Positions 7,520 to 14,458 are shown, counted from the first letter of the stretch. The stretch: DNA of 20,462 bases from Candidatus Kaiserbacteria bacterium (GCA_019247335.1 JAFAPB010000055.1:1-20462); one strand, 5' to 3'. The notes: a model not told the origin generated them from the sequence alone. Numbers and translations are program-made.

Positions 7520-7906
7520 CTACTGAATTGCACGATTATACATGTCGAGCAGGGATTTCTTATAACTTTCATCGACGAGGATGCCGGCCCCCTCGAGGCG
7601 CCAACCGCCGACGATCGTCGGGTCGATTCGCGTCTTGAGATGCTTCACATCCACGTTCATCGCTTCGAGCGCCTTCTTGGCTGCTGCATGCGCCTTCTTC
7701 TCGTCGGCTTCGCTCGCGATGATGAGCGTCACGTCGTTTTTTGCGGCCTCTCGCGCCGCGATTCTTTCAAATGCTTTGCCGATTCGGGGCAAGAGATTCC
7801 CCCGGCCCGTCTTTGCGAGATTTTCGCGAAGCGCGCTTATGGCCTCCCGGTATTCCATGCCGTTCTCGACTAACTTCCAAAGCGCGGTCGCGTAGGTTTG
7901 TTCCAT
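7520..7906 (-). CDS. atpH: ATP synthase delta subunit (OSCP), short form
   Basis: The 128-aa product matches OSCP/delta by its position between atpF and atpA, its YATALWKLVENG start, and the C-terminal motif DPTIVGGWRLEGAGILVDESYKKSL (family form: DPxLIGGxxxRxGxxxxDxSxxxxL). Delta links the b stalk to the top of F1. The usual length is about 175-180 aa, so some 50 residues are missing, mainly from the N-terminal helical bundle that grips alpha. I chose the ATG at 7906, 1 nt after the atpF stop, because it follows an AGAAAGG ribosome site. A longer in-frame extension upstream would overlap atpF for about 180 nt and reads as low-complexity Arg/Ser. Confidence 0.88.
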   Translation of the reverse strand: MEQTYATALWKLVENGMEYREAISALRENLAKTGRGNLLPRIGKAFERIAAREAAKNDVTLIIASEADEKKAHAAAKKALEAMNVDVKHLKTRIDPTIVGGWRLEGAGILVDESYKKSLLDMYNRAIQ

Positions 7907-7907
7907 A

Positions 7908-8357
7908 TTAAGCTGACCTTTCTCGCAATATCTTCTCGGCCGCGAGCATTGCCGCGCGCGCGATCTCTTTTTGGCTCTCCGAGAGCGCCTGACGCTGCAC
8001 CTCCTCCGCTCGCGCCTGCGCGTCCTTGAGGAGTGTGTCCGCACGCATCTCCGCAGCACGGACGATCTCCGCGCCTTTCTCGTCGGCACGGCTTCGAGCG
8101 GCCGCGACGAGCTGCTCGGATTCGCGGACAGCGCGCCCGATCATCTCATCTCCTTCGGTCTTCGCATCCGCGAGCCTGCGTGAGGCCTCTTCAGCGGTAC
8201 GCACGCCTTCCGCCACTTTCTCGCGGCGCTCATCGATGATATTGAGGATCGGCCTGTAGAGGAAATACGTCAAGACGACAAGTAGCACGCCGAAATTCAC
8301 CGCCTGTATAAGAAGGAGGTGCCAGTCGAGACCGAATGCCGAGAAAAGTGCTGACAT
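7908..8357 (-). CDS. atpF: ATP synthase F0 subunit b
   Basis: The 149-aa protein has one N-terminal membrane helix (LLLIQAVNFGVLLVVLTYFLYRPIL, near residues 14-38) followed by a long charged, Ala-rich helix with no prolines to the end, the dimeric outer stalk. The RPILNIIDERREKVAEG junction is typical of b subunits. The length is near the usual 155-170. I chose ATG at 8357. An in-frame TTG 9 nt upstream is less likely. A stable hairpin lies 17 nt before the start, in the atpE-atpF gap. Confidence 0.95.
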   Translation of the reverse strand: MSALFSAFGLDWHLLLIQAVNFGVLLVVLTYFLYRPILNIIDERREKVAEGVRTAEEASRRLADAKTEGDEMIGRAVRESEQLVAAARSRADEKGAEIVRAAEMRADTLLKDAQARAEEVQRQALSESQKEIARAAMLAAEKILRERSA

Positions 8358-8373
8358 AAGACCCAAGCAACCC

Positions 8374-8392
8374 GCCGCGCTCGAAGCGCGGC
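8374..8392 (-). repeat. Perfect intercistronic hairpin between atpE and atpF
   Basis: GCCGCGC (8374-8380) pairs with GCGCGGC (8386-8392), and an added T-A pair leaves a 3-nt loop, giving an 8-bp GC-rich stem. No T-run follows on the minus strand, so it is not a classic terminator. It sits right after the atpE stop, where a processing or decay barrier could raise the c-subunit yield over the other F0 subunits. Confidence 0.6.
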
Positions 8393-8395
8393 AGA

Positions 8396-8623
8396 TTACG
8401 TGAACTTGATGATGAAACCGATAACGAGCGCGAAGATCGCAAGCGCGTCCGTAACGGCAATGCCGACGAACATCATCGCCTGGATTCTTCCCGCAGCCTC
8501 GGGATTGCGGCCGATCGCTTCAAGCGCGCTGCCGACAAGAAGACCGAGACCGATGCCCGGACCAAGCACGCCGAAGCCGACGGCAATGGCCATACCGAGC
8601 GTCTTTGCTACATCAATATCCAT
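8396..8623 (-). CDS. atpE: ATP synthase F0 subunit c (proton-type)
   Basis: The 75-aa hairpin protein has two membrane helices joined by the RNPE polar loop (residues 39-42). Helix 1 contains the GxGxGxG packing motif (GPGIGLGLLVG, 21-31). Helix 2 holds the ion-binding acid, here Asp59 (VGIAVTDALAIF), where many bacteria have Glu. The helix-1 position that carries Gln in sodium-type c subunits is Leu, and Ala follows the acid rather than Ser/Thr, so proton coupling is expected. The 78-nt gap to atpB holds a candidate promoter, and a hairpin follows the stop. Both fit the need for many c copies per complex. Confidence 0.96.
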   Translation of the reverse strand: MDIDVAKTLGMAIAVGFGVLGPGIGLGLLVGSALEAIGRNPEAAGRIQAMMFVGIAVTDALAIFALVIGFIIKFT

Positions 8624-8669
8624 AGTTCTCTGAATGGTTGGTTATCTGATAAAAGATCCGACCGCCCGC

Positions 8670-8678
8670 ATACTAACA
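8670..8678 (-). promoter_or_regulatory. Extended -10 promoter candidate upstream of atpE
   Basis: TGT followed by TAGTAT (minus strand 8678-8670) forms an extended -10 box in the atpB-atpE gap. The predicted start near 8663 gives a leader of about 40 nt. An extra promoter here would boost the c subunit relative to a. Confidence 0.4.
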
Positions 8679-8701
8679 CGGAATTACGGCTCTACGGAAG
8701 G

Positions 8702-9481
8702 CTAATGCGCCTCCGATCCGTGGGGTTCCGTGATAGCCAATTTTATGAAGAAAAGTGTGAGGAGCGCGAAGATCGCCGCCTGCAACGTACCGATGAATAT
8801 CTCGAACATCATCAGCGGTACCGGCAAAAGGTACGGCACGAAGAATGTCGCGACCGCAAGCACGACTTCGCCCGCGAGAATGTTGCCGAAAAGTCGGAAC
8901 GAAAGCGAGACGATACGGACCAATTCACCGATGATCTCAATGAGTCCGATGGTCGAGCCGACCGGATCACGGAAAGGACTTACGAGGAACTTGCTGCCGT
9001 ATTTCGCGATGCCGATCGTGAGGATGCCAGTCACTTCGATCACGAAGAACGAAATAATAGCGAGTGCGAGCGGCGTTGTCAGGTCGGTGTTTACGCTGCG
9101 GAAAAGCGGCGCCCCGTGATAGAGCAAGGAGCCCACGCCCGGAATGAATTCCATCAGATTCGAGAGCCAGAGCGAGAGGAAGATCGTGACGATGAGCGGG
9201 AAGAATTTGCGCGCCATTTCCGTGCTCTCGAGGGTCTCGGCAACGTAGTCATAGACGAATTCGATGGCGTGCTCGAAGACCGATTGGAGGCGTCCCGGTA
9301 TCATCCGCAAGCGTTTCCCTACGACGAGCGCGAGAATGATGAGCACGAGCGAGACGAGGCCGCTTGCGACGATCGTATTCGTGATCGGTACGCCCAAAAA
9401 GGTGCCGAGCCGCTCGGCTGCGATCTCGACGTGAATTCCCGTTTCTTTTGCGGGTGCCGCGTTCGCTGTTTGCCCGTCCAT
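8702..9481 (-). CDS. atpB: ATP synthase F0 subunit a
   Basis: The 259-aa membrane protein has five to six hydrophobic helices. It includes the FFPLIVTIFLSLWLSNLMEFIPG segment (93-115) and the decisive LSFRLFGNILAGEVVL motif (193-208), with Arg196 the essential half-channel arginine facing the c-ring carboxylate. The C-terminal LQAAIFALLTLFFIKLA helix is also typical. I chose the ATG at 9481. Extending the frame upstream would run through the terminator hairpin into the fasciclin gene. It is the first gene of the ATP synthase unit. Confidence 0.96.
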   Translation of the reverse strand: MDGQTANAAPAKETGIHVEIAAERLGTFLGVPITNTIVASGLVSLVLIILALVVGKRLRMIPGRLQSVFEHAIEFVYDYVAETLESTEMARKFFPLIVTIFLSLWLSNLMEFIPGVGSLLYHGAPLFRSVNTDLTTPLALAIISFFVIEVTGILTIGIAKYGSKFLVSPFRDPVGSTIGLIEIIGELVRIVSLSFRLFGNILAGEVVLAVATFFVPYLLPVPLMMFEIFIGTLQAAIFALLTLFFIKLAITEPHGSEAH

Positions 9482-9492
9482 AGTTGCGCGGC

Positions 9493-9501
9493 ATTCTAAC
9501 A
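9493..9501 (-). promoter_or_regulatory. Extended -10 promoter for the ATP synthase unit
   Basis: TGT-TAGAAT on the minus strand (9501-9493) ends 11 nt before the atpB ATG. Its TG element lies in the base of the upstream terminator stem, so promoter and terminator overlap. The leader would be only about 5 nt, with no ribosome site. Confidence 0.5.
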
Positions 9502-9529
9502 CAAAACCCGCCGTTCGGCGGGTTTTGTG
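9500..9529 (-). terminator. Rho-independent terminator after the fasciclin gene
   Basis: A nearly perfect inverted repeat, ACAAAACCCGCC / GGCGGGTTTTGT, with a very short loop lies 4 nt beyond the fasciclin stop. It ends in TTTTGTGTT on the minus strand. It separates the fasciclin gene from the ATP synthase unit. Confidence 0.88.
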
Positions 9530-9533
9530 GTGA

Positions 9534-10160
9534 TTAGATATTCGTCTTTTTCGGCGGCAGGAGGACGTTATCGATGAGATACACCGTTCCGTTCTTGCCG
9601 GTATATTCCGCGACGATGATCGCGCTGTTGACCATCGGGATCTTGTCGGTGCCGTGGCTGAAATTGAGCGCATCACCGGAGAGCGCCTGGATCGTGCCGG
9701 CGACTTCCGCATCGACATCCACCGCGCGACCGGAAACCACATGATACTGGACGAGGCGCTTTTTCTCCGCACTCGTCATCTCCGAGATCGTGCCCGAGGG
9801 CAGCTGCGCGAACGCGCCCGAGGTCGGGACGAAGATCGTATATTTACCACTCGACGAGATCGACGCCGCTACGCCCGTCGATTGGAAGAGCGACTTGAAT
9901 TGCGCGCTCGCGACGGAATTCACGATCTGCGTCACCGTCTGTGTGGAACGAGTCGTTTTAGAGATAATGCCTTTCGTGCCACTCGGCTTCGTATCTTTCG
10001 ATGCCGTCGATGTCGCAGTCTGCTGCGTCGTGCTCGTCGACTGCGTCATGCCGCTAAAGATCGAGAGCGGACGCCGGGCCGCGATCCACCACAGAAGAAG
10101 CGCTGCGATGACCAGGATCACGACGCCGCCGATAAATACACCCCTATTTTGCTGATTCAT
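9534..10160 (-). CDS. Membrane-anchored fasciclin (FAS1) domain protein
   Basis: The 208-aa protein has a short N-terminal cytoplasmic tail, one hydrophobic helix (VFIGGVVILVIAALLLWWIA, about residues 8-27), a Ser/Thr/Gln-rich linker (TQSTSTTQQTATSTAS), and a FAS1 domain from about residue 68 to the end. FAS1 signatures are YTIFVPTSGAFAQLPSGTI and RLVQYHVVSGR. FAS1 domains act in adhesion or surface binding. A surface or envelope role is expected, but the ligand is unknown. I chose the ATG at 10160 because a TAAAAT box lies 6 nt upstream. A second in-frame ATG at 10166 adds two residues. Confidence 0.9.
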   Translation of the reverse strand: MNQQNRGVFIGGVVILVIAALLLWWIAARRPLSIFSGMTQSTSTTQQTATSTASKDTKPSGTKGIISKTTRSTQTVTQIVNSVASAQFKSLFQSTGVAASISSSGKYTIFVPTSGAFAQLPSGTISEMTSAEKKRLVQYHVVSGRAVDVDAEVAGTIQALSGDALNFSHGTDKIPMVNSAIIVAEYTGKNGTVYLIDNVLLPPKKTNI

Positions 10161-10166
10161 ATTCAT

Positions 10167-10172
10167 ATTTTA
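10167..10172 (-). promoter_or_regulatory. -10 box (TAAAAT) for the fasciclin gene, leaderless layout
   Basis: TAAAAT on the minus strand is followed by 6 nt (ATGAAT) and then the ATG at 10160. Transcription would begin at that second ATG, which is why it is preferred as the start. Confidence 0.45.
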
Positions 10173-10186
10173 TCGGATAAACCCGA

Positions 10187-10210
10187 AAGCCGGCATCTGG
10201 GGCCGGACTT
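10187..10210 (-). terminator. Probable terminator after the alpha/beta hydrolase gene
   Basis: On the minus strand AAG-T-CCGGC pairs with GCCGG-CTT around a 7-nt loop, with one bulged base, followed by CTTTCGGGTTTAT. It is 12 nt past the hydrolase stop. The T-tract is weak, so confidence is moderate. Confidence 0.45.
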
Positions 10211-10222
10211 CTATTAGACGCC

Positions 10223-11077
10223 TCATTGTCCCGCTTCTTTCATGAATTGTCGAATGGTTTTCGCTGTCCTCTTTTCAGCCCCGCGCAGCGAATGCCCGAC
10301 ATTGGGCATGATGGCAACGCGGCGTGCACCGTTTTGTTTAAACCATGTCGCGATGCGCTCGACCGGGCGATCGGCATGCTCATCCGTGCCCGCAAATACG
10401 GCGAGAACCGGTAGCCTCACCTCCCGGAATGTCGCAGGCCGCTTCCCTGATGCGTACGTAAAGATTTCTTCAGCAGAAGCCGGATCATAGAGACTCACGA
10501 ATCGTTGAGCGTCGATCGGAAACCAGTGCCCGAATTTTGTCGGCATAAACTCTCGCTTCTTTCCCTTTTTTATAAGAGCATGCGCGTATTTAAGCGCCGC
10601 GCGGTATTTCTTCGCCGTGCCCGCGTAATCGCTCAAGGGTCCAAGCAATACGAGACCGCGCACGGGACTGGTCCGATTGGACCTTGCCGCCCAGTACACG
10701 ATCTTCTGCGCGCCGGTCGAATGCCCGACGAGAAAAATTTCTCTTGCACCCTGCCGCTTTGCGAAATTCACCGCTCCCTGAATGTCGTCAACCGATTCTT
10801 TAAAGACTTCACGGCCCGCACCGGCAGGGATCCACTCTGTTTTCTGCCCCTTTCGCTTTTTCACCTCCGCGATCTGCTCAAAGCCGCGATTATTAAATAC
10901 AAGAATGGCCGTTTTACCGTCGGTGAGTTCGTCGCGAAGCCGGGCAAGGCTGAACGCAGAGGCCGTCAGCCCATGTACAAAAATAAGCGCAGTGCGCGCT
11001 TTTCTCGGTCCGAACCACAGCCCGTTAAGGAGGACCTTCTTCGGCGTCACTATTTCTACCTGAAAGCACGGACGCAT
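10223..11077 (-). CDS. Alpha/beta hydrolase of unknown substrate
   Basis: The 284-aa protein shows the alpha/beta-hydrolase fold: an oxyanion-hole HG in LIFVHGLTAS (residues 31-40), a FNNRG turn, the nucleophile elbow GHSTG with Ser120, the acid Asp232 in FAGTDEHADRP, and His262 in MPNVGHSLRGAEK. It has no signal peptide or membrane span, so it is probably cytosolic. The KESVDDIQGAVNFAKRQG stretch before the elbow recalls the DUF1749-like esterase group. The real substrate cannot be told from sequence. The gene stands alone with its own -10 box and terminator. Confidence 0.85.
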   Translation of the reverse strand: MRPCFQVEIVTPKKVLLNGLWFGPRKARTALIFVHGLTASAFSLARLRDELTDGKTAILVFNNRGFEQIAEVKKRKGQKTEWIPAGAGREVFKESVDDIQGAVNFAKRQGAREIFLVGHSTGAQKIVYWAARSNRTSPVRGLVLLGPLSDYAGTAKKYRAALKYAHALIKKGKKREFMPTKFGHWFPIDAQRFVSLYDPASAEEIFTYASGKRPATFREVRLPVLAVFAGTDEHADRPVERIATWFKQNGARRVAIMPNVGHSLRGAEKRTAKTIRQFMKEAGQ

Positions 11078-11083
11078 GCGCGC

Positions 11084-11089
11084 ATTATA
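11084..11089 (-). promoter_or_regulatory. Consensus -10 box (TATAAT) for the hydrolase gene, leaderless layout
   Basis: A perfect TATAAT on the minus strand is followed by GCGCGC and the ATG at 11077. No Shine-Dalgarno site can fit. It overlaps the gap to the upstream gene, whose stop is only 21 nt from this ATG. Confidence 0.6.
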
Positions 11090-11097
11090 GCTTTAGG

Positions 11098-11682
11098 CTA
11101 CTTGCTGACTGCGAGCGTCTGCGGGGTCGCGATCGAGCGGGTCTCGAGCGCGAGCTTGAGCTCTTCCTGATTCTTCGGCATCTCGCTCGTGCTGATGCGG
11201 CCGACGACCTTGATCGACACATGTTTGCAAAAACCGAGCGCGACGGCAGGATTTATTTTCTTACCGTTGACCGAGACCTTATTCTTGGAATCGAGCAGAA
11301 TGTCGATCTGATTTTTCTTGCGAGGATGCATAGAGTCGGCGATAACGCGCAGCCCGATCTGCTTTTGGACCAGATCGATACCGCACGAGGGGCTTGAGCT
11401 CGCGGCGACCTCAATGACGGTGCCCCACGGCAACTCGTCGGCAAGGTCCATTGAGCGCGCAGCGACGACGTCCGGGTCGGTATACACACCGATCGCGGCT
11501 TTATCAGGAGTCGAGTCCGTTTGTCCCGTGACCGCGTTATAGCCGGTCATGGAGACGGTGTAGCTCGTTTGTGCGGTCGCGTCCGGCTTCTCCTTTACGC
11601 TCTCTCCCATGGCGGTCGCCGTCGGGATAAAAGCCTGTAAAAGAAAAACGCCTGTTACGGCCGTTTTTACGAATCTTGTCAT
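11098..11682 (-). CDS. Secreted 3D-domain-like (double-psi barrel) protein
   Basis: The 194-aa protein starts with a signal peptide (FVKTAVTGVFLLQAFIPTATA, cleavage near residue 24). The body matches the 3D/double-psi beta-barrel pattern seen in MltA- and Rpf2-like cell-wall enzymes: VSMTGYN…TDSTPDKAAIG (43-64), VVAARSMDLADELPWGTVIEV (72-92), and LRVIADSMHPRKKNQIDILLDS (111-132), with the Asp-x-Met…Arg…Asp residues characteristic of that motif. Two Cys (100, 152) could form a disulphide. A peptidoglycan-binding or lytic role outside the membrane is likely but not proven. I prefer ATG at 11682 over GTG at 11697 because GGGGTGA upstream can serve as the ribosome site. Confidence 0.72.
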   Translation of the reverse strand: MTRFVKTAVTGVFLLQAFIPTATAMGESVKEKPDATAQTSYTVSMTGYNAVTGQTDSTPDKAAIGVYTDPDVVAARSMDLADELPWGTVIEVAASSSPSCGIDLVQKQIGLRVIADSMHPRKKNQIDILLDSKNKVSVNGKKINPAVALGFCKHVSIKVVGRISTSEMPKNQEELKLALETRSIATPQTLAVSK

Positions 11683-11709
11683 GCGCTGCCGAGTCACCCC
11701 AGCGATCAG

Positions 11710-11718
11710 ATTCTAACA
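11710..11718 (-). promoter_or_regulatory. Extended -10 promoter for the 3D-like gene
   Basis: TGT-TAGAAT on the minus strand is identical to the atpB box. The predicted start near 11703 gives a leader of about 20 nt that holds the GGGGTGA site. Confidence 0.5.
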
Positions 11719-11743
11719 TTTCTGCAAGTCGACGTCAATAGAC

Positions 11744-11765
11744 AAAAATGGCTCTACTAAGCCAT
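11744..11765 (-). terminator. Rho-independent terminator after ahcY
   Basis: ATGGCT / AGCCAT form a 6-bp stem with a 6-nt loop, followed on the minus strand by TTTTTGTC. It lies about 60 nt beyond the ahcY stop and just before the promoter of the 3D-like gene. Confidence 0.7.
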
Positions 11766-11825
11766 CTTTATACTACAGTAATTGACTCTTTGCCAAATTC
11801 TCATGTGCTATTCATTAGGCTGTCA

Positions 11826-13076
11826 TCATGTTCCCTCGTGCCAGGAATCGAGATATTTCTTCTGCTTTTCAGTGAGCGCGTCGATTGAAAGGCCCATGGA
11901 TGCGAGCTTCAGTCGCGCGATCCCCTCTTCAAGCTCGTTCGGCAGCATATACACGCCTGGTTGAAGTCCGTTTTGCTTCACGAGCCACTCCGTTGCAAGC
12001 GCCTGGGTTGCGAAGCTCATGTCCATCACGCTCGCGGGATGCCCCTCCGCCGCAGCAAGATTCACGAGACGGCCTTCGGCGAGCACGTAAATATGCCTGC
12101 CTCCGAGAGCATATTCCTCCACATCATCGTTGATACGCTTCGGCTCGCCCGAAATGCGCTTGAGGTCGTTCAGATTGATCTCGACGTCGAAATGCCCGGC
12201 ATTGCAGACGATCGCGCCGTCTTTCATCAGCTTGAAATGTTTTTCGACGATGACATCCGTATTGCCCGTCACCGTGCAGAAAACATCGCCGACCGTCGCG
12301 GCTTGTTCCATCGTCGTCACATAATATCCGTCCATCGCGGCCTCGATCGCTTTGATCGGATCGACTTCCGTCACGATGACGCCGGCGCCCATACCTTTGG
12401 CACGCATGGCGAGCCCTTTCCCGCACCAGCCGTATCCGGCGACCACCACCGTTTTACCGGCAATAAGCACACCGGTCGCGCGAATGATGCCTTCGAGCGT
12501 CGATTGTCCCGTTCCATATCGATTATCAAAAAGATTCTTTGTCTTTGCGTCATTGACGGCGACGATCGGCATCTTGAGGGCGCCGTCCTTGTGCATCGCG
12601 CGCAAGCGGATCACACCCGTGGTCGTCTCCTCCGTACCGCCGAGCACGTTCGGCAACAGATCCTGATGATCTTTATGCAGTGTCGAGACAAGATCGGCGC
12701 CGTCGTCCATCGTGAGCTGCGGTTTCTGCTCGATGAGCTTTTCAATATGCGAGAAGAAAGTTTCTCGACTTTCTCCTTTGATCGCGAATGTCGGAATGCC
12801 GTATTCGCGATCGAGCGCGGCAGCGACGTCATCCTGCGTGGAAAGCGGATTCGATGCCGCGAGGAACACGTTCGCGCCGCCTGCCTTAAGCGCGCGCATA
12901 AGATTCGCCGTCTCCGCGGTGACGTGGAGGACCGCAGCGAGCGTCTTGCTGGCAAACGGTTGCTCCTTTTCGAAGCGCTCACGAATCTGCCGCAAGACCG
13001 GCATGTCGCGATTCGCCCATTCAATGCGGCGTTTTCCTGCGGCGGCGAGCGCGGGGTCTTTTATTTCTCCCTGCAT
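11826..13076 (-). CDS. ahcY: S-adenosylhomocysteinase (adenosylhomocysteine hydrolase)
   Basis: The 416-aa enzyme splits S-adenosylhomocysteine, the by-product of SAM methylations, into adenosine and homocysteine. Signatures in order are HVTAETANLM (51-60), ASNPLSTQDDVAAAL (74-88), DDGADLVSTLH (124-134), EETTTGVIRL (149-158), NDAKTKNLFDNRYGTGQS (175-192), the NAD-binding GYGWCGKG (214-221), and CNAGHFDVEI. It lacks the roughly 40-residue insert of eukaryotic-type enzymes and ends in WHEGT, as in the shorter archaeal/thermophile-type form. I chose the ATG 1 nt after the upstream gene's TAA. Extending the frame further would overlap that gene. A SAM methyltransferase lies 2.5 kb away. Confidence 0.96.
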   Translation of the reverse strand: MQGEIKDPALAAAGKRRIEWANRDMPVLRQIRERFEKEQPFASKTLAAVLHVTAETANLMRALKAGGANVFLAASNPLSTQDDVAAALDREYGIPTFAIKGESRETFFSHIEKLIEQKPQLTMDDGADLVSTLHKDHQDLLPNVLGGTEETTTGVIRLRAMHKDGALKMPIVAVNDAKTKNLFDNRYGTGQSTLEGIIRATGVLIAGKTVVVAGYGWCGKGLAMRAKGMGAGVIVTEVDPIKAIEAAMDGYYVTTMEQAATVGDVFCTVTGNTDVIVEKHFKLMKDGAIVCNAGHFDVEINLNDLKRISGEPKRINDDVEEYALGGRHIYVLAEGRLVNLAAAEGHPASVMDMSFATQALATEWLVKQNGLQPGVYMLPNELEEGIARLKLASMGLSIDALTEKQKKYLDSWHEGT

Positions 13077-13077
13077 G

Positions 13078-13425
13078 TTATTGATGAACGATGAACGATG
13101 TGATCGTGATCCCGCTCGTCTCGTTCGAGGTATAGGTGAAATCCGCCGTGTATTCATTGTGCCCGTCGCTGTAGGTCACGACGCCGGTACCATTGTCGGC
13201 CTTGATGTGGGTCACTTGGAATTTGCCGCCGACCTGCTCTTTGATGGGTGAAATGGTCGAGATGTTGTTTGCCATGTAATCCTCAACGCTCATAACGCGT
13301 GTCGCGGCAGTGTCCGAGGTACCCGCAGGACGGATCGCACCTGAATTCATAAAAATGAACGTCAACAAGACCGCGCCCGCAAGGACGGCGATGACCGGCA
13401 CGATGATAACGATATTCCGCTGCAT
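13078..13425 (-). CDS. Small membrane-anchored protein upstream of ahcY
   Basis: The 115-aa protein has one N-terminal helix (IVIIVPVIAVLAGAVLLTFIFM, residues 5-26) and an exposed domain of about 85 residues rich in Thr, Ser and aromatic beta-strand patterns (KFQVTHIKADNGTGVVTYSDG, EYTADFTYTSNETSGITITSF). I do not recognise the family. Its stop is 1 nt before the ahcY ATG, so the two are almost certainly on one transcript. A link in function is not evident. Confidence 0.75.
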   Translation of the reverse strand: MQRNIVIIVPVIAVLAGAVLLTFIFMNSGAIRPAGTSDTAATRVMSVEDYMANNISTISPIKEQVGGKFQVTHIKADNGTGVVTYSDGHNEYTADFTYTSNETSGITITSFIVHQ

Positions 13426-13522
13426 GGGAATGAGCGTAACATACGACGATAGCAGCTCCGTTGACTAAAAAGGTCGTGCGTGGCAATTTGCGTTTAGCAT
13501 AAATAGACCGAAAGGCCGTCCA

Positions 13523-14446
13523 ATGCGCACATGGCTTAGCTCCGGGTTAACCGCCTGGAATGAACTCAACGGCAAGGAGCTGTCCGGCAACCCGTACAGC
13601 CCCAACATCACGAAGCCGCGCACCGCACCCGCACCCTATGTCCCGCGCACCGAGAAACGCATGCCGCTTTATCAGTTAGGGCTGTTTTTTGCGTTTGCAG
13701 GCATGCTGATGACCACTGCGGTCGCCCTCATGTCGCAAATCGCGGGCCTGCCTGCCGTGCCGAACTGGTGGATCGCGGCAATCGTTTTCCCGCTCGCCAT
13801 CGCCCTGAACATCCTCAACCAGGATGGCTCGCGAGCGAAGGACCGCGCCGTCGAAGCATTCATCATGCTCAAAGCGGCGAACGAAACGGTCTGCGGCCCG
13901 ATCCATGTCCGCATTCTCGAGGCGGTGGACCAGAAGAACGAAGGTGAGCTCAAGAAATTCTACGCTGCGATCGATTGGCACGCTGAATTCCTGCGTCGTC
14001 TCTATTGCGACGCGGTCGGTCGCGAGATCATCATCAAACGGGCGGTGCTGCCAGCGCGAGAAGTTAATACCTACTACTTCTCGGCGCTGAAAGCCATCGG
14101 CTTGGAGAGCTTCGTCATCGCTGGACAAGGGCGTGTGAACGGGCTCGTCCAAGCGACCTGCGCGCTGGAATCCGTACGTCGCGTGTGGATCGGCCGGAGC
14201 TCGCTCATCTCGGCCTTCATCCAGGCGGGCATCGCCCTCGCCACCATCGGGCTCGGACTGGTCGGCGATGTGCCCACCATGTTCATGGGCATCGTTCTGT
14301 CGGGCTTCTTCACCTACACGACTGCGCTCATCCTGCTCAACGTGCTCGACAAGGCTTCGCCCTTCGGCACGGGAGTGAGCAGCTTGCGCCGTGGCGAGCT
14401 CTTCGCGGAACTCGAGCGCTGGGCATGCGATCTGCCGCGCAGCTGA
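13523..14446 (+). CDS. Unknown four-helix membrane protein
   Basis: The 307-aa protein has a Pro-rich N-terminal tail (residues 23-45), two membrane helices at about 49-75 and 80-98, and a long charged cytoplasmic segment at 100-222 (including DWHAEFLRRLYCDAVGREI). Two further helices lie at about 226-248 and 251-276, followed by a short soluble tail. I do not recognise a family, and no enzyme motif is visible. The start has an AAAGG ribosome site 7-8 nt upstream. It is one of few plus-strand genes here. Its third positions look rich in G and C (many ctc, ctg, atc, cgc, gcg codons), so recent arrival is possible but untested. It ends at a shared bidirectional terminator. Confidence 0.8.
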   Translation: MRTWLSSGLTAWNELNGKELSGNPYSPNITKPRTAPAPYVPRTEKRMPLYQLGLFFAFAGMLMTTAVALMSQIAGLPAVPNWWIAAIVFPLAIALNILNQDGSRAKDRAVEAFIMLKAANETVCGPIHVRILEAVDQKNEGELKKFYAAIDWHAEFLRRLYCDAVGREIIIKRAVLPAREVNTYYFSALKAIGLESFVIAGQGRVNGLVQATCALESVRRVWIGRSSLISAFIQAGIALATIGLGLVGDVPTMFMGIVLSGFFTYTTALILLNVLDKASPFGTGVSSLRRGELFAELERWACDLPRS

Positions 14447-14458
14447 AGCGCGACCAAA

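Noticed and set aside
7520..8089. Longer delta subunit starting inside atpF
   Set aside because: The extra N-terminus is Arg/Ser low-complexity in the antiphase of atpF, and the ATG at 7906 has a good ribosome site and 1-nt spacing.
8702..9772. Longer subunit a starting inside the fasciclin gene
   Set aside because: The extension reads through the terminator hairpin and the promoter; it is Ser/Arg-rich and not subunit a-like.
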